Positions 10,484-21,438 are shown, counted from the first letter of the stretch. The stretch is 64,000 nt of DNA from Porphyra umbilicalis (GCA_002049455.2 KV918776.1:124001-188000); one strand, 5' to 3'. The notes: generated by a model not told the origin, from the letters alone. Numbers and translations: made by a program.

Positions 10484-11650
10484 TCAGGCGTTGCCGACAA
10501 ACACCACCGCACCTCGATTGCGGTCGACCGCTCGAACCGACAGCAGGTTACAAGTCAGGTTCGGAACGAGAATAGCATCCCCGAATACCATGCGCGTCTT
10601 GGTGTTTCCTCTGCAAAAGTCCATTGAGACGTCGCCGTGCTCCTTAATGGGCACCTTGTCGCCGTTGGCCAAGGTGACCTCGGCCCCGCTTCCCGCCGTC
10701 CGGACGGTGAAGTCCTTATCCCCGGCGGCCATGTGGTTGGTTGTGCCAGAGTCAAGCACCCAGGTTGATAACCCGCGTGTGCTCCCGTGAGCCTTGCTGC
10801 TCCCGGCATTGCCGGGGGAAGCAGTGTAGGCCAGAGCGGCACCCGCGTGGGGCCCGCCGCCGTGGCCGCCTTCACGACCACCACCGCCGGGCTTGCCCTT
10901 GCCCTTGGCCTCGTCCGCCTTCTTCTTGTAGCAGTCACGCTGCATGTGCCCTTTCTTGTTGCAGTAGAAGCACACGACCGACTTCTTGTCAAACGACTTC
11001 TTGTACGCCGCTGCAGCAAAGGCTTGTGACTTGACACTGCCAGAAGGCTTCGACGCGGCGACGGTAATGCTCCGCTGCTCCACTTGCAGCAGCTTAGCCG
11101 TCACGTCCGACATGAAGAGCTTGGTGTCCTTGTTCTCCAAGACCGTCCTGAGCATCCCGTACTCTGACGGAAGCCCCGACAAGACACGCACTGCGAGCGT
11201 GTTGTCGTCCACCGGGTTTCCGAGCATGGCAAGCTCGTCCCAGATCATCTTGGCGCGCGACGCAAACTTGATGATATTTTCGTCGTCCCCCTTCTTCAGG
11301 CTTCTCAGCTCGTCCATGAGCCGCAGCAGCTGCGCGTTGTCACGTGCCTCGAACATGACCTTGAGCGCGTCCCACGCCTCCTTGGCCGTGTCAACCGACG
11401 TGACCGTGATGAGATGCACGGGCTTGACCGACATCTGGATGGTCGCCAGCGCCGTCTCGTTCATGGCGTCCCACGCTTCGACCACCGGGTCGGACTTCTT
11501 GTCGTCCGAACCAGAAGCAGGGCGGTCCGTCACGACGGCCGTCCACAGATTCTCTTTTTTGAGCTGCGCACGCTGGTACGCCGCCAACACCATGTAATCG
11601 TCGTCCAGCTGCGCCAACCGTGGGCCGCTAAGGCGGCCGTAGTCCGACAT
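10484..11650 (-). CDS. Copia-A1 gag and protease
   Basis: The open frame starts as far up as 11803, inside the PBS. The likely start is ATG at 11650 (MSDYGRLSGP), which begins a UBN2-type copia Gag. A CCHC zinc knuckle (CFYCNKKGHMQRDC) near 10985-10945 would bind RNA. It is followed by a Lys/Gly-rich linker and a retropepsin active site, VLDSGTTNHMA (DSG). The frame ends at TGA 10484-10486, where copia-A2 has TGC (Cys, GNA/CYILSDGN). The termination is therefore a single C-to-A nonsense change rather than a natural gag-pol boundary. Pol continues in the same frame. Confidence 0.88.
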   Translation of the reverse strand: MSDYGRLSGPRLAQLDDDYMVLAAYQRAQLKKENLWTAVVTDRPASGSDDKKSDPVVEAWDAMNETALATIQMSVKPVHLITVTSVDTAKEAWDALKVMFEARDNAQLLRLMDELRSLKKGDDENIIKFASRAKMIWDELAMLGNPVDDNTLAVRVLSGLPSEYGMLRTVLENKDTKLFMSDVTAKLLQVEQRSITVAASKPSGSVKSQAFAAAAYKKSFDKKSVVCFYCNKKGHMQRDCYKKKADEAKGKGKPGGGGREGGHGGGPHAGAALAYTASPGNAGSSKAHGSTRGLSTWVLDSGTTNHMAAGDKDFTVRTAGSGAEVTLANGDKVPIKEHGDVSMDFCRGNTKTRMVFGDAILVPNLTCNLLSVRAVDRNRGAVVFVGNA

Positions 11651-11793
11651 GTTGAAGACAGCGGCGCGACCAAGCACCGCACTGACGACGTCGACGGCGG
11701 TATCGGCCCGCGCGACGCAGGAACACACCGCAACCCGAGCAACGTCGTCCGACCAGCGACCGCAGGGAAGACGACGATGACCACCAGCGACAG

Positions 11794-11807
11794 CTGGGCC
11801 CATAACC
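11794..11807 (-). other. Copia-A1 primer-binding site (initiator tRNA-Met anticodon arm)
   Basis: The plus strand reads CTGGGCCCATAACC, identical to the anticodon stem-loop of eukaryotic initiator tRNA-Met (CAU anticodon). The minus-strand element RNA therefore carries its exact complement, directly abutting the 5' LTR. This matches internal half-tRNA priming known for Drosophila copia, as opposed to a 3'-end tRNA PBS starting TGG. Confidence 0.8.
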
Positions 11808-12228
11808 TGTGAAGCGGGAGGTAGATAGGTGGATGCGTTGGTTTACTTGGATGGCGGTCTTGGGCCCACTAGGACCGCCTGATATACCCCAGGCGACCCC
11901 TCTGCCAGTCGCAGGGAAGACCCCCTCTCAGTGCTCCCCCAGGCACCTCCACTCTCCGCGTGTGCAGGGCCTGCGGCGCACCTCCCAAAGTGGAGCATGC
12001 GCCTCCCCGGTGGTAAGCCGCCCACCGTCGCACAATCCAGTCACCACGCCACGCACAATCCCCCCCGAGCTCACCACGAGAAGGGGGGAGCTCACCAAGA
12101 GATACACAAATCAAGTACAAACAAGTACAAGTCATACACAATGAAATGCCAGCAAGTACACGAGCTTGAGTCACCAAGCGCCCCCGTGTAAGTATAGCTC
12201 CAATGGAATTCCCGAGCGGAGCTCAACA
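11808..12228 (-). repeat. Copia-A1 5' LTR
   Basis: The 421-bp partner of 6571-6991, TGTGAAGCGG to GCTCAACA. It is closer in sequence to the copia-A2 LTRs than its own left partner is. It is followed by the target-site copy GTAGC at 12229. Confidence 0.9.
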
Positions 12229-12235
12229 GTAGCTG

Positions 12236-14637
12236 GACCCCGTCAGGATGGCCACCACATTCTGGACGCCTACCCCCTTCTGGACGGGTGCGACCCGAGG
12301 GCGGATCCCCTTGGGTCGGGATAGGATACGTTATGGCATCCTATCCACGTCCCGGGTTGGTTCCACCGGCTGCCGCGGGGAGGGCCCAACACTGGTGGTT
12401 ATTCGTTTCTCTTCTCGGACTCAGAGGATGTGGCGGGTCCGCACTCATGCTCGGTCTGCGGTTACCCCCTTCCAAGCGGTGTCGACTCCTCGCCGCCTGA
12501 GCTGGTGTCCTCGTTGAGAGTGGCAACGGCCACTCTCCGGCCCGCTCGCGGGTTATCGCGGGAGCCCGTGGATGTCCCGAGAGAGGACCACCGACTGGCT
12601 ATGGCCAATCGGTCGCGTAGGCGTGCGTCCAAGTCGGGGCACACCTCGGCCCAATGACCCACCTTTCCACACTGCCAGAAAGGGTACTTTTCCGCCTGGG
12701 GTCCGGGTCGGGAAGGCTCATTCCTCGGTCGTGATCGGTAGCGCGGGTTGTCGCCGCCCCCGGGAGTCCAGCCAGCCGCGGCCTTGGGTTGGGACCCATC
12801 GTATCGGGGGTTCCGGAGTGGGGGCATTCACGGCCCCGACGGTCCGGACGGGGGCAACCCGCGGGTGGTAACCCCGCGCTTCCCCAGTGACCCGGGGAAG
12901 GGCGGCCGCACGAGCTTGCCGCCGGAGACGGGTTTCTTCCGCGAGCACTTCTTGCTCCTTGGTCCGCTTCTTGTGCTGCTCAAGTCGTAGCCAGCGGTGT
13001 TAGTCGCCGTTAGTCTGCGCGACGCGAGCCAGCTCCGCCATAGTCATGCCGGGGGTGTTTCGCTCGCGCACAGTGGCGCGCGCCGCGCGGTTGACACCTT
13101 CCACAAAGCGCCCTTTGAGGGCGCCCTCCCTGTACATGGACCCGCACACGGTGTTGAGGCGGCGAAGGCGTTGGGCGAATGACAACTCGTGCTCGTCGTC
13201 CCGTTGGACGGCGACGTTAAGAGTCTCGACTAGAGTACCCACATATGCCCCGTCGACGTGACACCGGATCATCCAGTTGATGAGCTCGAGGTCAGAAGTG
13301 ACCTCACTGGGGATACCCGCCCGGCAAGTTGGCAACACCATCATCAACTCTGACTCAAGAGGCTTCTTCGTGAAGTCTTAAAGGATGTAGAAGGCTTCGC
13401 CTTTGCTGATATCTTTGTCGTCACAGGCCTTCGTAAACTTGCGCAAGAACTGGAAGACCTTGTCCAAGGGGGAACCGTCCAACTCGCCTTGTACGCCAAA
13501 GCATTGCGCCACCTCTTTCTTGCGCAGGTTCAAGGCACGGGCCTGGCGCCGCGTGTAGACAACCGACTTAGTGTCTAGCGCGTAGGTCTCACTAACGAAC
13601 ATCTCCCGGTAGTACGGGTGGTTCACCACAATCTGAGGCGGCATCACCCGAGTTGCGGGTGACGCGGTGGCTTCAGTCGGCCACCCGTCGGCCTCCGGAC
13701 CGGTCGCGGAGGAGAGTTGCGTCGGGAACCCCGAATCAATACTCCAAGGTAACCCTCGCGCCGCTCCCCCGCCTTTTTCACCCTCCGCCGAGTCAGGAGT
13801 CGGTTGCATCCTCGGGACAATACCCCGAGTGCCCTCCGTCGACGGTGTGGGGGTAGCGCGGATTGCACAAAGTAGAGACGCAACAGCTGACTCGTCCCTT
13901 CAGCGGGAGACGACAGTGGTCGACGACGACGGCGAGTTTTCGCGTCGGCGCCGGCGAGTAGAGCGTCGGGCTCGGCCCCGCCGCTCAGCGGGCCTCGGCG
14001 TGGAGCCCCTCAACATCGTAACAATCGATCAGGTAACTTCAGACTGAACGACCTCGGCCACGGCGTCTCGCCATTCGAGACCCTGGCCATCCCCGGCTCC
14101 CCATGAGCCTGGGGGAGCACGACTAGAGCTCCCGCCTGCAGGCTCCCGTGCCGATCTTGGCATCGGCCCCCCCTCCCATGCACCGAGAGGGGATTCGCCA
14201 CCGGGCCCGAGGGCCGGGGGACCAATAACGTGGGCTTCAGCGCTGTGCTCAAGTGCCAGAGAACCCTTGGTATTGCGTGAACCTGGGGGAGCACGACTAA
14301 AGCTTTCACCCGCAGGTTCCCGTGCCATTGGTATCGCAGACCCACCGCCCCATGTGGTAACATCGGGCTTCTGTCCTTCGTCGAAATGAGTGCCAGCAAC
14401 CGACAGGACCGCCGGGTGGTGAGTACTACCCGAGGGGTCACCTGCCGGGGGGCGAGTCCCAGTCGGATCCCGGCCTGGGGGCATGGGACGGAACAAAGTA
14501 TGCTTCCCGAGGGCACCCGCATCCGTGGTGGCTGAACTGGTTTTCGCGATTGTCAACCGACGATCCGCCTCAGTCGGGGGAAGTCTCATCCGCCACGGCA
14601 CCAGGAACCTTGACACGAGGGGGGTCTCCATTTCCAT
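12236..14637 (-). pseudogene. G1 gag
   Basis: The likely start is ATG 14637 (MEMETPLVSR). The N-terminus is Pro/Gly/Ser-rich with an imperfect repeat of REPAGGSSSRAPPGS about 176 bp apart (14103 and 14279). The conserved gag core follows in 13809-13378 (PPQIVVNHPYYREMF ... FLRKFTKACDDKDISKGEAFYIL), clearly homologous to G2 gag, and in 13347-13000 (DLELINWMI ... SFAQRLRRL ... RERNTPGMTM). Near 12690-12650 is a zinc knuckle reading FWQCGKVGHWAEVC: the first Cys of CX2CX4HX4C has become Phe. Several stops and frame changes interrupt it. Its 3' end continues across copia-A1 into the protease. Confidence 0.78.
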
Positions 14638-14732
14638 TCCCGTCGGGCATCTCCCCGGCAGGACTCAGCCAGACCTGGCGTTGCGGGGCGCCGCCCACAG
14701 CGATAGGCACCGAATGGAGGAGGACCAACTAT

Positions 14733-15205
14733 TGTAGTACTACGCCACAGGCGTTGTACTCGTGGCTGTGGGCGCTGGTGCTCGGAAGCCGGGTGGTCGG
14801 TGGTGTGTCGCTTTTGTGGCGTGCCACTGCGGCGTGTGAGCGCCTGCGGCGCACGTGTCTGGGTGAGCTCTTCCGATTGTCCGGTGCTGACAGCGGGGCG
14901 TGTCAATCCAGATTGGGTAGTGTTATGCATTGGAGGGAATTATCTGCATCGAAGGTATTTGGCAGCGCGGGACCGGGCCAACTAGTGGCCCCGGTCCCCG
15001 CGCAGCGGTTTCCGCCATTTAAGGACGAAGGGCGACGACGGTGGGAGGCACCGTCGTCGCCGGCAAGTAAACCGTGCCTGTTTGTCTTGGCGTTTCGGTC
15101 GGCCTGACTTCCTGGACCTCGAGTCCCATAGCGGGTGACGCACGAGCGGCTAGGACGGCCGGTACTTCCCTCCTCTCCGAGGTGATCGCGATTCATTGTA
15201 CTACA
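14733..15205 (+). repeat. LARD-1 5' LTR
   Basis: TGTAGTACTACGCC to TTGTACTACA, about 98% identical by eye to 19639-20110. Contains a TTTAAGGA TATA-like word near 15018. Confidence 0.92.
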
Positions 15206-15207
15206 TT

Positions 15208-15223
15208 TGGCGCTCCGGGTGAG
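15208..15223 (+). other. LARD-1 primer-binding site
   Basis: TGGCGCTCCGGGTGAG starts two bases after the LTR end. The leading TGG pairs with a tRNA 3' CCA. It differs from the PBS of G1 and G3 (TGGTRGAGCAGCAGGGG), so LARD-1 probably uses another primer tRNA and a different helper family. Confidence 0.75.
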
Positions 15224-15397
15224 ACTCTGGCATTGCTAGCGCGGTGCCGGGGACGAACCATGCTGGTGCATCGATCGCGTGACCCTAGAGGGGTTGTCTT
15301 GGGTGCGGATTTGACGGTCGAGCGAGGACGTTCCGAGTGACCGTGCTTCCTGTTGTCTTTTTGGATTGCGGATCTTCCTCTCCTTCCCCGCTCAACG

Positions 15398-15787
15398 ATG
15401 TCGCGTGGTGGATCGACATGCCTGGCAAGCATCAAGAGCAACCACGCCATCGGCGGGAGACGACGGCACGGTGGCGCGGCCAACTCGGGACCCGGGTCTT
15501 CGGCAGAGAATCGGCCCCGGCCTGGCGGCGGTGGTACGGTGGTAGGTGAGTTGGACTCCCTACCCGAGGACCCCGGCCACACGCCGACCAACGGGACTCG
15601 TCCCCCCATCATCCGGAACGGGTGGCTGCGGGCACGGTGTGCCGCGATGGCCGCCAGGGGGCCTCCAACCAACCCCTGGAATCAAGGTTTGACGGGCTAT
15701 GGGACGTTGGCCACTTCCCATTGGGATCCGGGTGACGTCAAGCGGTGCTTGGCCGGTAAGCTGGGTCTGTTGTGGCGATGGATCTAA
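15398..15787 (+). other. Possible short ORF in LARD-1, unrecognised
   Basis: An ATG-started frame of about 130 codons (MSRGGSTCLASIKSN ... GLLWRWI) lies between PBS and the tandem array, where gag would sit in a full element. It is Gly/Arg/Pro-rich, with no zinc knuckle and no visible similarity to the gag frames of G1-G3. It may be a gag remnant or chance open frame in GC-rich DNA. From 15790 to about 16250 I see no supported gene. Confidence 0.25.
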
Positions 15788-16259
15788 CATGTTCATCCCG
15801 ACCGCGCTGCGGTACAATTGAGATGGCGTCCTCGGCGCTGGGCTACGATACTGTGCCGGATTGGCGACCCGGACGACGGCGGTGCTCAGCGTTGGAGCGC
15901 TCTCCCGGGAATTCCCGGCGGGGTAATCGACGGAGGAGCGTGAGGCGGATGAAGACCAAGATTATTGGCCGGGTCGTCACCATTGGTGTCTTCCCCCGCC
16001 GTCGCCGGAACTGTAGGTGGGGCTTTGCTCGTGGCAGCCCACCCCGGTGATGACGCCCTGTCGAGCATCTCGGAGAACATCCGGCCCCACGCGGGGTACT
16101 TCGGCAGACAGCGCTACTAAGTTGCGACAAGGACCGGGCAAGATAAGACGCGACTAGTATCGCGCAACGCGAGGTAGAGAGGAAGAAGATAATGGGGCGA
16201 GCGCAAGAAACAAGAGTGGCCGCTGCGATAACGACGACGAGCCGTCGGGAACCTCAAAA

Positions 16260-18960
16260 CCGACGGCGATGACGGCGCGTCGGCGGCATCGACGACTGAG
16301 TCGTTGACAGCGACCGATCAAGGGCGTCGTCGACGCGATCGCATTCGGCGGCGCGACGGGCGCACATCTGCGTCGCTGTCCTCTTGCCCCGACCCAAGAT
16401 CGAGCCGACGGATCCGGCACCGCCGGCACACGTAGCAACGAGCCGTACATCTGGGGCGGGCGCTGATTGGTGACCAGCGCCCCGCCCCGGAGGGGGAGGG
16501 CCGGCTCGCAGCGATGCATGCTCGCGGCGGCAAAGCCGCCACGGTCGGCTCCGTTGAGGAGGGGGAGGGGCGACGCCCATGCCGGGCGTCGGCGCACGCG
16601 GCCTCTCCGTCACCGTGTCGTCAGGGCGACAGCGATGGCAGGGGCCCAGCGGCGGGTGACGGCCCTGAGCGGGATGGACGCGCGTTGGCAGCGCGGGGCA
16701 TCCCCGGGGACGGACGGTCCTCGACGACGGCGGCGTTGCGGTTGCGGCGTCGACGACTGAGTCGCTGACGGCGACCGATCCAGGGCGTCGTCGACGCGAT
16801 CGGGCTTGGCGGCACGACGAGCGGACATCGGCTTCGCCGTCGCCTTCCCCCGACCCAAGATCGAGCCGACGGAACAGGCACCGCCGGCACGCGTGGCAAC
16901 GAGCCGTCCCTCTGTGGCGGGCGCTGATTGACGACCAGCGCCCCGCCCCGAAGGGCGCGATACGGCTCGCAGCGATGCGTGCTTGGGGCGGCGGAGCCTT
17001 CACGGTCGGCCCCGTTGAGGAGGGGGAAGGGCAACGCCCGTGCCGGGGTTCGGTGCACGCGGCCCGTTCGTCCTCTGGTCGTGGGGACGACGGCGCGGGC
17101 ACGGGCACGGCGACGGGTGACGCCCCTGAAAGGGATGGACGCGCGTTGGCAGCGCGGGGCATCCCCGGGGACGGACGGTCCTCGACGACGGCGGCGTTGC
17201 GGTTGCGGCGTCGACGACTGAGTCGCGGACGGCGACCGATCCTGGGCGTTTTCGACGCGATCGGATTTGGCGGCACGACGGGCGGACATCGCCGTCGCCG
17301 TCGCCTTCCCCCGACCCAAGATCGAGCCGACGGAACCGGCACAGCCGGCACGCGTGGCAACGAGCCGTCCCTCTGGGGCGGGCGCTGATTGGTGACCAGC
17401 GCCCCGCCCCGAGAGGCGCGATACGGCTCGCAGCGATGCGTGCTTGGGGCGGCGAAGCCACCACGGTCGGCCCCGTTGAGGAGGGGGAGGGGCGACGCCC
17501 GTGCCGGGCGTCGGCGCACGCGGCCCATTCGTCCCCTGGTCGTGGGGACGACGGCGCGGGCACGGGCACGGCGACGGGTGACGCCCCTGAAAGGGATGGA
17601 CGCGCGTTGGCAGCGCGGGGCATCCCTGGCGTCAGACGGTCCTCTACGACGGCGGCGTTGCAGTTGCGGCGTCGACGACTGAGTCGCTGACGGCGACCGA
17701 TCCAGGGCGTCTTCGACGCGATCGGATTTGGCGGCACGACGGGCGGACATCGCCGTCGCCGTCGCCTTCCCCCGACCCAAGATCGAGCCGACGGAACCGG
17801 CACAGCCGGCACGCGTGGCAACGAGCCGTCCCTCTGGGGCGGGTGCTGATTGGTGACCAGCGCCCCGCACCGAAAGGCGCGATACGGCTCGCAGCGATGC
17901 GTGCTTGGGGCGGCGGAGCCACCACGGTCGGCCCCATTGAGGAGGGGGAGGGGCGACGCCCGTGCCGGGCGTCGGCGCACGCGGCCCGTTCGTCCCCTGG
18001 TCGTGGGGACGACGGCGCGGGCACGGGCACGGCGACGGGTGACGCCCCTGAAAGGGATGGACGCGCGTTGGCAGCGCGGGGCATCCCTGGCGTCGGACGG
18101 TCCTCTACGACGGCGGCGTTGCAGTTGCGGCGTCGACGACTGAGTCGCTGACGGCGACCGATCCAGGGCGTCTTCGACGCGATCGCATTCGGCGGCGCGA
18201 CGGGCGCACATCTACGTCGCTGTCCTCTTGCCCCGACCCAAGATCGAGCCGACGGATCCGGCACCGCCGGCACGCGAAGCAACGAGCCGTCCCTCTGGGG
18301 CGGGCGCTGATTGGTGACCAGCGCCCCGCCCCGGAGGGGGAGGGCCGGCTCGCAGCGATGCATGCTCGCGGCGGCAAAGCCGCCACGGTCGGCTCCGTTG
18401 AGGAGGGGGAGGGGCGACGCCCATGCCGGGCGTCGGCGCACGCGGCCTGTCCGTCACCGTGTCGTCAAGGCGACAGCGATGGCAGAGGCCCAGCGGCGGG
18501 TGACGGCCCTGAGCGGGATTGCCGCTCGTTAGCAACGCTGGCCATCCCCGGGGACGCATGGTTGTCTACGGCGGCGGCAGCGCGTCGGCGGCATGGACGC
18601 CGGAGTCGCTGGCGGCGACCGATCACTGGCGTCGTCGACGCGATCGCGTTCGGCGGCGCGACGGGCGCACATCGGCGTCGCCGTCCTCTTCCCCCGACCC
18701 GACATCGAGCCGATGGATCCGGCACCGCCGCCACGCGTAGCAGCGAGCCGTCCCTCTGGGGCGGGCGCTGATGGGTGACCAGCGCTCCGCCCCGGAGGGG
18801 GAGGGCCAGCTCGGAGAATGCATGCTCGCGGCGGCAATGCCGCGACGGTTTGCTGCAATGCGAAGGGGACGGGGGGCGACGCCCATGACAGTCGTCGACA
18901 CACTCGATTGGTCCGCCCTGCGCCGTGGGACGGAGACTGAGTCGGGGCGGCGTCGACGCG
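16260..18960. repeat. ~461-bp tandem repeat array, about 5.9 copies
   Basis: The marker GGGCGCTGATTGGTGACC (or close variants) recurs near 16457, 16918, 17379, 17840, 18300 and 18761; a second marker, GTCGACGACTGAGTCGC (or close variants), recurs near 16290, 16751, 17211, 17672 and 18133. The period is about 461 bp. Since 461 is not a multiple of three, reading frames shift between copies, so long ORFs here on either strand are composition artefacts. The unit ends and edge copies are more diverged. From about 18960 to the purine tract at 19628 lies unique GC-rich DNA with a weak ~338-bp duplication (CGTCTTCGTCTGCCCCCGTCG at 19049 and 19387). Confidence 0.9.
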
Positions 18961-19627
18961 GCCAGATGAGGTGAAACCACGGTCGACCCAGCGGCGCAGG
19001 ACCGCGCCCTCAAGAGAGAAGCGACACCCTCGCGGCGGGTGCGCGCAGCGCGTCTTCGTCTGCCCCCGTCGTCGTCATCGGCGGGCGCGGTGACGCGGAC
19101 GGGGGGAGGTCTTTTCGTCGTCCGATTCGCGGTGCGACGACGGCGGCGCGGGCTCCGCGAGGCACGCTTCCCCCCTGGCGTAGGGGGAAGTCGGGGGCAG
19201 CAACGCCCTCGGCGTCGGTGCGTGCCGCCCCTGGCGGGCGGCGGCGGCGGCGGCAACGACGGGGTGCTTCCGCCGGCGCGGCGCTGGGGCGCGGCGGCGC
19301 CGTTGCAAGATTTTCGGTCCTCTGCGGTGGCGCAGCCGGATCAAGCGCGGCCCAATCAGCGGCCGTCTTGCCGACGGCGCGCGACGCGCGTCTTCGTCTG
19401 CCCCCGTCGCCGTGGGTGGGCGATGTTCACCTATCTCGCCGGGGGTCTTCCTGTTGTTGGTTTCGGATGCCGTTGGCCGGGTCGGGTGCGTGACGGCATG
19501 GCCTTCCCTTCTGGGCTAGGGGGATCTCGGAGGCCACCCCGAGTTCGGCGGTTCTCCTGTTCCCCTGTCTTGCGCGTCGATGCTCTGTCGACGGTCTCCG
19601 TCGTGCGGCGAGGACGCCGCAGTCTCA

Positions 19628-19638
19628 GATGGGAGAGA
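19628..19638 (+). other. LARD-1 polypurine tract
   Basis: GATGGGAGAGA directly abuts the right LTR (TGTAGTGC at 19639), as expected for the plus-strand primer of an LTR element in plus orientation. Confidence 0.7.
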
Positions 19639-20110
19639 TGTAGTGCTACGCCGAGGCGTTGTACTCGTGGCTGTGGGCGCTGGTGCTCGGAAGCCGGGTG
19701 GTCGGTGGTGTGTCGCCTTTGTGGCGTGCCACTGCGGCGTGCGAGCGCCTGCGGCGCACGTGTCTGGGTGAGCTCTTCCGATTGTCCGGTGCTGACAGCG
19801 GGGCGTGTCAATCCAGATTGGGTAGTGTTATGCATTGGAGGGAATTATCTGCATCGTAGGTATTTGGCAGCGCGGGACCGGGCCAACTAGTGGCCCCGGT
19901 CCCCGCGCAGCGGTTTCCGCCCTTTAAGGACGAAGGTCGACGACGGTGGGAGGCACCGTCGTCGTCGGCAAGTAAACCGTGCCTGCTTGTCTTGGCGTCT
20001 CGGTCGGCCTGACTTCCTGGACCTCGAGTCCCATAGCGGGTGACGCACGAGCGGCTAGGACGGCCGGTACTTCCCTCCTCTCCGAGGTGATCGCGATTCA
20101 TTGTACTACA
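19639..20110 (+). repeat. LARD-1 3' LTR
   Basis: The 472-bp partner of 14733-15205, followed by the target-site copy ACTAT at 20111-20115. Confidence 0.92.
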
Positions 20111-20173
20111 ACTATGTTCCCTCCGATGCGGGTTGGCGCACCGCTACCACCCCGAGGAAGCTTGAGTTGCCTT

Positions 20174-20193
20174 CCTCCCCTGCTGCTCTACCA
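20174..20193 (-). other. G1 primer-binding site
   Basis: On the minus strand TGGTAGAGCAGCAGGGG follows two bases after the putative LTR end (TGTCACA). G3 has TGGTGGAGCAGCAGGGG at the same place, so both chromoviruses probably use the same primer tRNA. I do not assign the tRNA. Confidence 0.6.
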
Positions 20194-20195
20194 AA

Positions 20196-20746
20196 TGTGA
20201 CAACACGCTCAGCCCATCCCACCCTGTTGGGGGGAGGGCGAGCCAAACCGTGTCGCCAGGTAGTCCTGTCGGGGAATACCTGCCCCGGAAGAAAACCCCG
20301 AAGAGCACACACGCACGGCGTCGTCCGGGGGAAGGCGCCCCGAGCGACAAACACGAGTTGTGTGACCGGAAGTTCACCTGCCCGCGTCGAAGAACTCGAG
20401 GCAACACTCACGCCTCGCCCTTTTATCCCGTCGGTTCCCCTCTCAGCCTCCCGAAAACCCTCCTCAGACACCCTCACAGGACCATCGGAACACCCTCCTC
20501 AGACACCCTCAAAGGACCCTCAGAAAGCCCCCCCCTCAGGGCTCACTGGGCACATAACCCGGAGGACAACCGAAGTTTCGAATATCGCCTTGAGTAGAGG
20601 CCGGGAAAGGGTGCTACGTGACACCCTCGCGGCGCCCCAGGGACAGGGGCGCGGAGTGACATAAGTCGAAAATCAGAGTTGGGTTTACACGAAATTAGGC
20701 CCTTGAGTAGGGGCCGGCTCGGGGGGGGTTACGAATCCCAGGGAAG
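20196..20746 (-). repeat. G1 5' LTR (outer boundary not resolved)
   Basis: The inner boundary is placed at TGTGACAACACG, just outside the PBS. The partner 3' LTR is outside the window, so the outer end cannot be fixed by comparison; it is set where the next repeat begins. It contains a CA-rich repeated word (CCCTCAGAAAG/CCCTCACAGG) near 20460-20540. No gene is visible. Confidence 0.5.
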
Positions 20747-21096
20747 TACTGGGATTGCGGTTGTGCGTGGTGAGCCACGAGGCGATCACAAGTGCGTCAC
20801 CAACAGAACAATTTGAAAGATGCGGTAGTGGGGCATATTTCCGGGAAATCTGGTTCCCTGGGTGTGGCCACCATGTGACGGACCGTCACATTGGTGCGAG
20901 GGCGTGGGTGTCGGTGTGGGCGCGAGAGGCGGAAGATCCTGGGCCGGTGGGGACTACTTGAAAGTGCTCTTCGTGGCATGAAGCGGGCGATCCTTAGGAA
21001 AACCAACAGAGAACGATCGCACAAGAAGACACAAGCTCAAGCCACTCAACAACTTCCCTGTGGTCCCCCAATCCCTATCACCTTTCCGTTTCAACA
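20747..21096 (+). repeat. Solo-LTR-like block, inverted copy of 21681-22098
   Basis: The reverse complement of about 20895-21096 matches about 21681-21890. Shared words include TTGGGGGACCAC, GGCTTGAGCTTGTG, CCTAAGGATCGCCCGC and CTCTCGCGCCCACACCGAC. The right end TTTCAACA at 21096 matches an LTR terminus. The left ~145 bp do not align well, so the left boundary (TACTGGG, 20747) is tentative. No target duplication is found. Confidence 0.5.
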
Positions 21097-21135
21097 GGCC
21101 ACGGGGCGCCGCAAGGCGGTAAACGCCCTGCGGGG

Positions 21136-21438
21136 TTGGCTTCGCCATCCATTTCAACCTCCCCTGTCCTCCCCAACTTCCCGGTTGCCCCGCGCTACGT
21201 GGCGTTTGCCTCCCCGGGGGTAACCACGACGTGGCCTGTCCCGACCCAATGTCTCTGCCGTCGTGCGCGATACCACCCGTGGTTCAAGCGGAAGCTGTTG
21301 CTGTTACACAAGAGTTTTTTTGAGATTCGCGCGTCAAACTATTTGGCGCCGAGGCAGACCCTGATCCCCACGAGGGCGGTAGTCTACACTGGCGCTGGAG
21401 CCAGCGAGATATGCGCGGATATGTTGCCCGAGGGATGG
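21136..21438 (+). pseudogene. G4 protease, N-terminal half
   Basis: The frame ends LIPTRAVVYTGAGASEICADMLPEGW and continues at 26295 after copia-B1 is removed. It aligns with the retropepsin DTG region of the other gypsy elements (for example G3 RPVLDTGAGVNIV). The catalytic Asp codon is TAC, giving YTG, so the protease is dead. The 21097-21300 stretch shows no recognisable domain; it may be the gag end. Confidence 0.7.

Larger units (their letters stand above)
6571..12228 (-). mobile_element. Copia-A1: near-complete Ty1/copia element
   Basis: 421-bp LTRs (6571-6991 and 11808-12228) begin TGTGAAGCGG and end CAACA. They flank a minus-strand gag-pol in copia order (gag, protease, integrase, RT, RNase H). 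The flanks are GTAGG (6566-6570) and GTAGC (12229-12233), a 5-bp target duplication with one mismatch. The PBS directly abuts the right LTR. The LTRs differ at roughly 20 sites by eye, so this copy is older than copia-A2 (about 4 differences). It lies inside G1. Confidence 0.93.
14733..20110 (+). mobile_element. LARD-1: non-autonomous LTR element
   Basis: LTRs of 473 and 472 bp (14733-15205 and 19639-20110) start TGTAGT and end TACTACA. They are flanked by a perfect 5-bp target duplication ACTAT (14728-14732 and 20111-20115). A TGG-type PBS follows the left LTR and a purine tract precedes the right LTR, so the orientation is plus. The 4.4-kb interior has no RT, integrase, protease or clear gag. 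It is dominated by a ~461-bp tandem array, which fits a large retrotransposon derivative mobilised in trans. LTRs differ at about ten sites by eye, so insertion is fairly recent. It sits in the G1 5' leader. Confidence 0.92.
1..20746 (-). mobile_element. G1: Ty3/gypsy chromovirus, interrupted, left end outside window
   Basis: The coding strand is minus. Read from the right the order is 5' LTR (about 20746-20196), PBS, gag (14637-12236), protease, RT, RNase H, integrase and chromodomain (6570-2788), then a convergent antisense frame (430-2649 +). The 3' LTR must lie left of position 1. Copia-A1 (6571-12228) splits it 22 codons before the protease DTG motif, and LARD-1 (14733-20110) sits in the leader between PBS and gag. 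Removing A1 restores one open frame across the junction (SSY then QVDGRV), so both flanks belong to one element. Many nonsense codons make it inactive. Confidence 0.85.

Noticed and set aside
16254-17870. Minus-strand ORF of 538 codons, and a second of 403 codons at 17000-18211
   Set aside because: They lie in the 461-bp tandem array. The unit is not a multiple of three, and frames of similar length exist on the other strand. The Arg/Pro/Ser composition reflects GC-rich repeats.
16260-18960. CRISPR-like array
   Set aside because: Units are ~461 bp of near-identical sequence without short repeats and unique spacers, inside a eukaryotic LTR element.
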